Positions 63,889 through 64,000 of a stretch of DNA of 64,000 nucleotides are shown in pieces; the first letter of the stretch is position 1; every line of letters begins with the position of its first letter. The DNA comes from Acinetobacter sp. GTDB taxonomy: Bacteria; Pseudomonadota; Gammaproteobacteria; Pseudomonadales; Moraxellaceae. Location of the stretch: positions 1-64,000 of the forward strand of contig JAITLL010000018.1 in the NCBI GenBank assembly GCA_031277915.1, in the 5' to 3' direction. The notes under the pieces were generated by a model, which worked only from the letters and a program-made list of their open reading frames with translations, did not search any database and was not told where the DNA came from. Made by a program: the position numbers and the translations under genes.

Positions 63889-64000
63889 TTAGAAATGAAT
63901 GACTGTACGAATTGATTTACCTTCATGCATTAAATCAAAAGCTGTATTAATGTCTTGTAAAGGCATGGTATGAGTGACAAAAGGCTCAAGTTGAATTTCA
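63889..64000 (-). CDS. Class III alcohol dehydrogenase / S-(hydroxymethyl)glutathione dehydrogenase, C-terminal end
   Basis: The minus strand reads [20 protein letters not shown] then [16 protein letters not shown] and a stop. This is the conserved C terminus of the glutathione-dependent formaldehyde dehydrogenase family. The rest of the gene is beyond the window. Confidence 0.85.
   Translation of the reverse strand, partial: EIQLEPFVTHTMPLQDINTAFDLMHEGKSIRTVIHF

Noticed and set aside
1-64000. tRNA, rRNA and integrase genes
   Set aside because: I looked for tRNA-like cloverleaf ends, rRNA conserved blocks and integrase motifs and saw none. A tRNAscan or HMM scan would be needed to exclude them fully.

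Overview
The window looks like chromosomal DNA from a member of the Acinetobacter calcoaceticus-baumannii complex. The evidence is AT-rich coding sequence, an adeRS-adeAB efflux locus, an Ata-type trimeric autotransporter with its OmpA-like lipoprotein partner, an AdeT-type solute-binding protein, a DUF4882-type protein and a NadV-type NAD salvage cluster. I saw no rRNA, tRNA, CRISPR array or transposase. The two ends cut genes: the 5' end of ata is missing at the left, and the start of a minus-strand class III alcohol dehydrogenase is missing at the right.

Layout. 1-3.4 kb: Ata adhesin and its BamE/OmpA lipoprotein. 3.5-8.4 kb: an unknown gene, a TetR regulator, an EmrAB-like drug pump and the pump's own divergent TetR with a palindromic operator. 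8.4-12.0 kb: exported multicopper oxidase and tyrosinase. 12.4-14.1 kb: AraC regulator and TauE/SafE exporter. 14.2-19 kb: PRPP synthetase-like protein, NadV, a Nudix-derived regulator and an MTHFR-like protein. 19-23 kb: DUF4442 protein, small exported proteins, relics and an amidase. 23.2-25.7 kb: HD hydrolase and a hipA-hipB pair. 25.8-29.6 kb: an accessory island with a structured leader, a TetR gene, a very AT-rich orphan with a possible nuclease core, a frameshifted acetyltransferase and a TetR relic. 29.6-32.2 kb: a type VI secretion PAAR, effector and immunity cassette. 32.4-35.6 kb: MFS pump, ArsR-rhodanese regulator and a Sel1 protein. 35.6-43.6 kb: AdeT-like protein, adeSR, adeAB and a truncated adeC. 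43.7-47.9 kb: AraC regulator, cupin dioxygenase, MFS importer and butanediol-type dehydrogenase. 47.9-53.6 kb: FadL-type channel, sulfatase-activating enzyme, arylsulfatase and an AraC regulator. 53.6-57 kb: relics, a second copy of the structured-leader/TetR module, a VF530-type gene and a gene-poor stretch. 57-63.9 kb: a chaperone-usher fimbrial operon.

The most unusual pattern is a family of paralogous TetR genes, all on the + strand. Three are full length (4289, 26365 and 54588). At least two clear 3' relics (29422-29546 and 34672-34762) and two shorter ones (near 32334 and 55628) lie in the same window. The two later full copies share about 0.5 kb of upstream non-coding DNA with conserved hairpins, and unrelated cargo sits between full copies and relics. 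This suggests repeated duplication and decay at accessory-gene hotspots. The PAAR cassette, the 27.1 kb orphan behind an 18-bp perfect inverted repeat, and the hipA-hipB locus with operator-like repeats are the other candidates for less-described biology.
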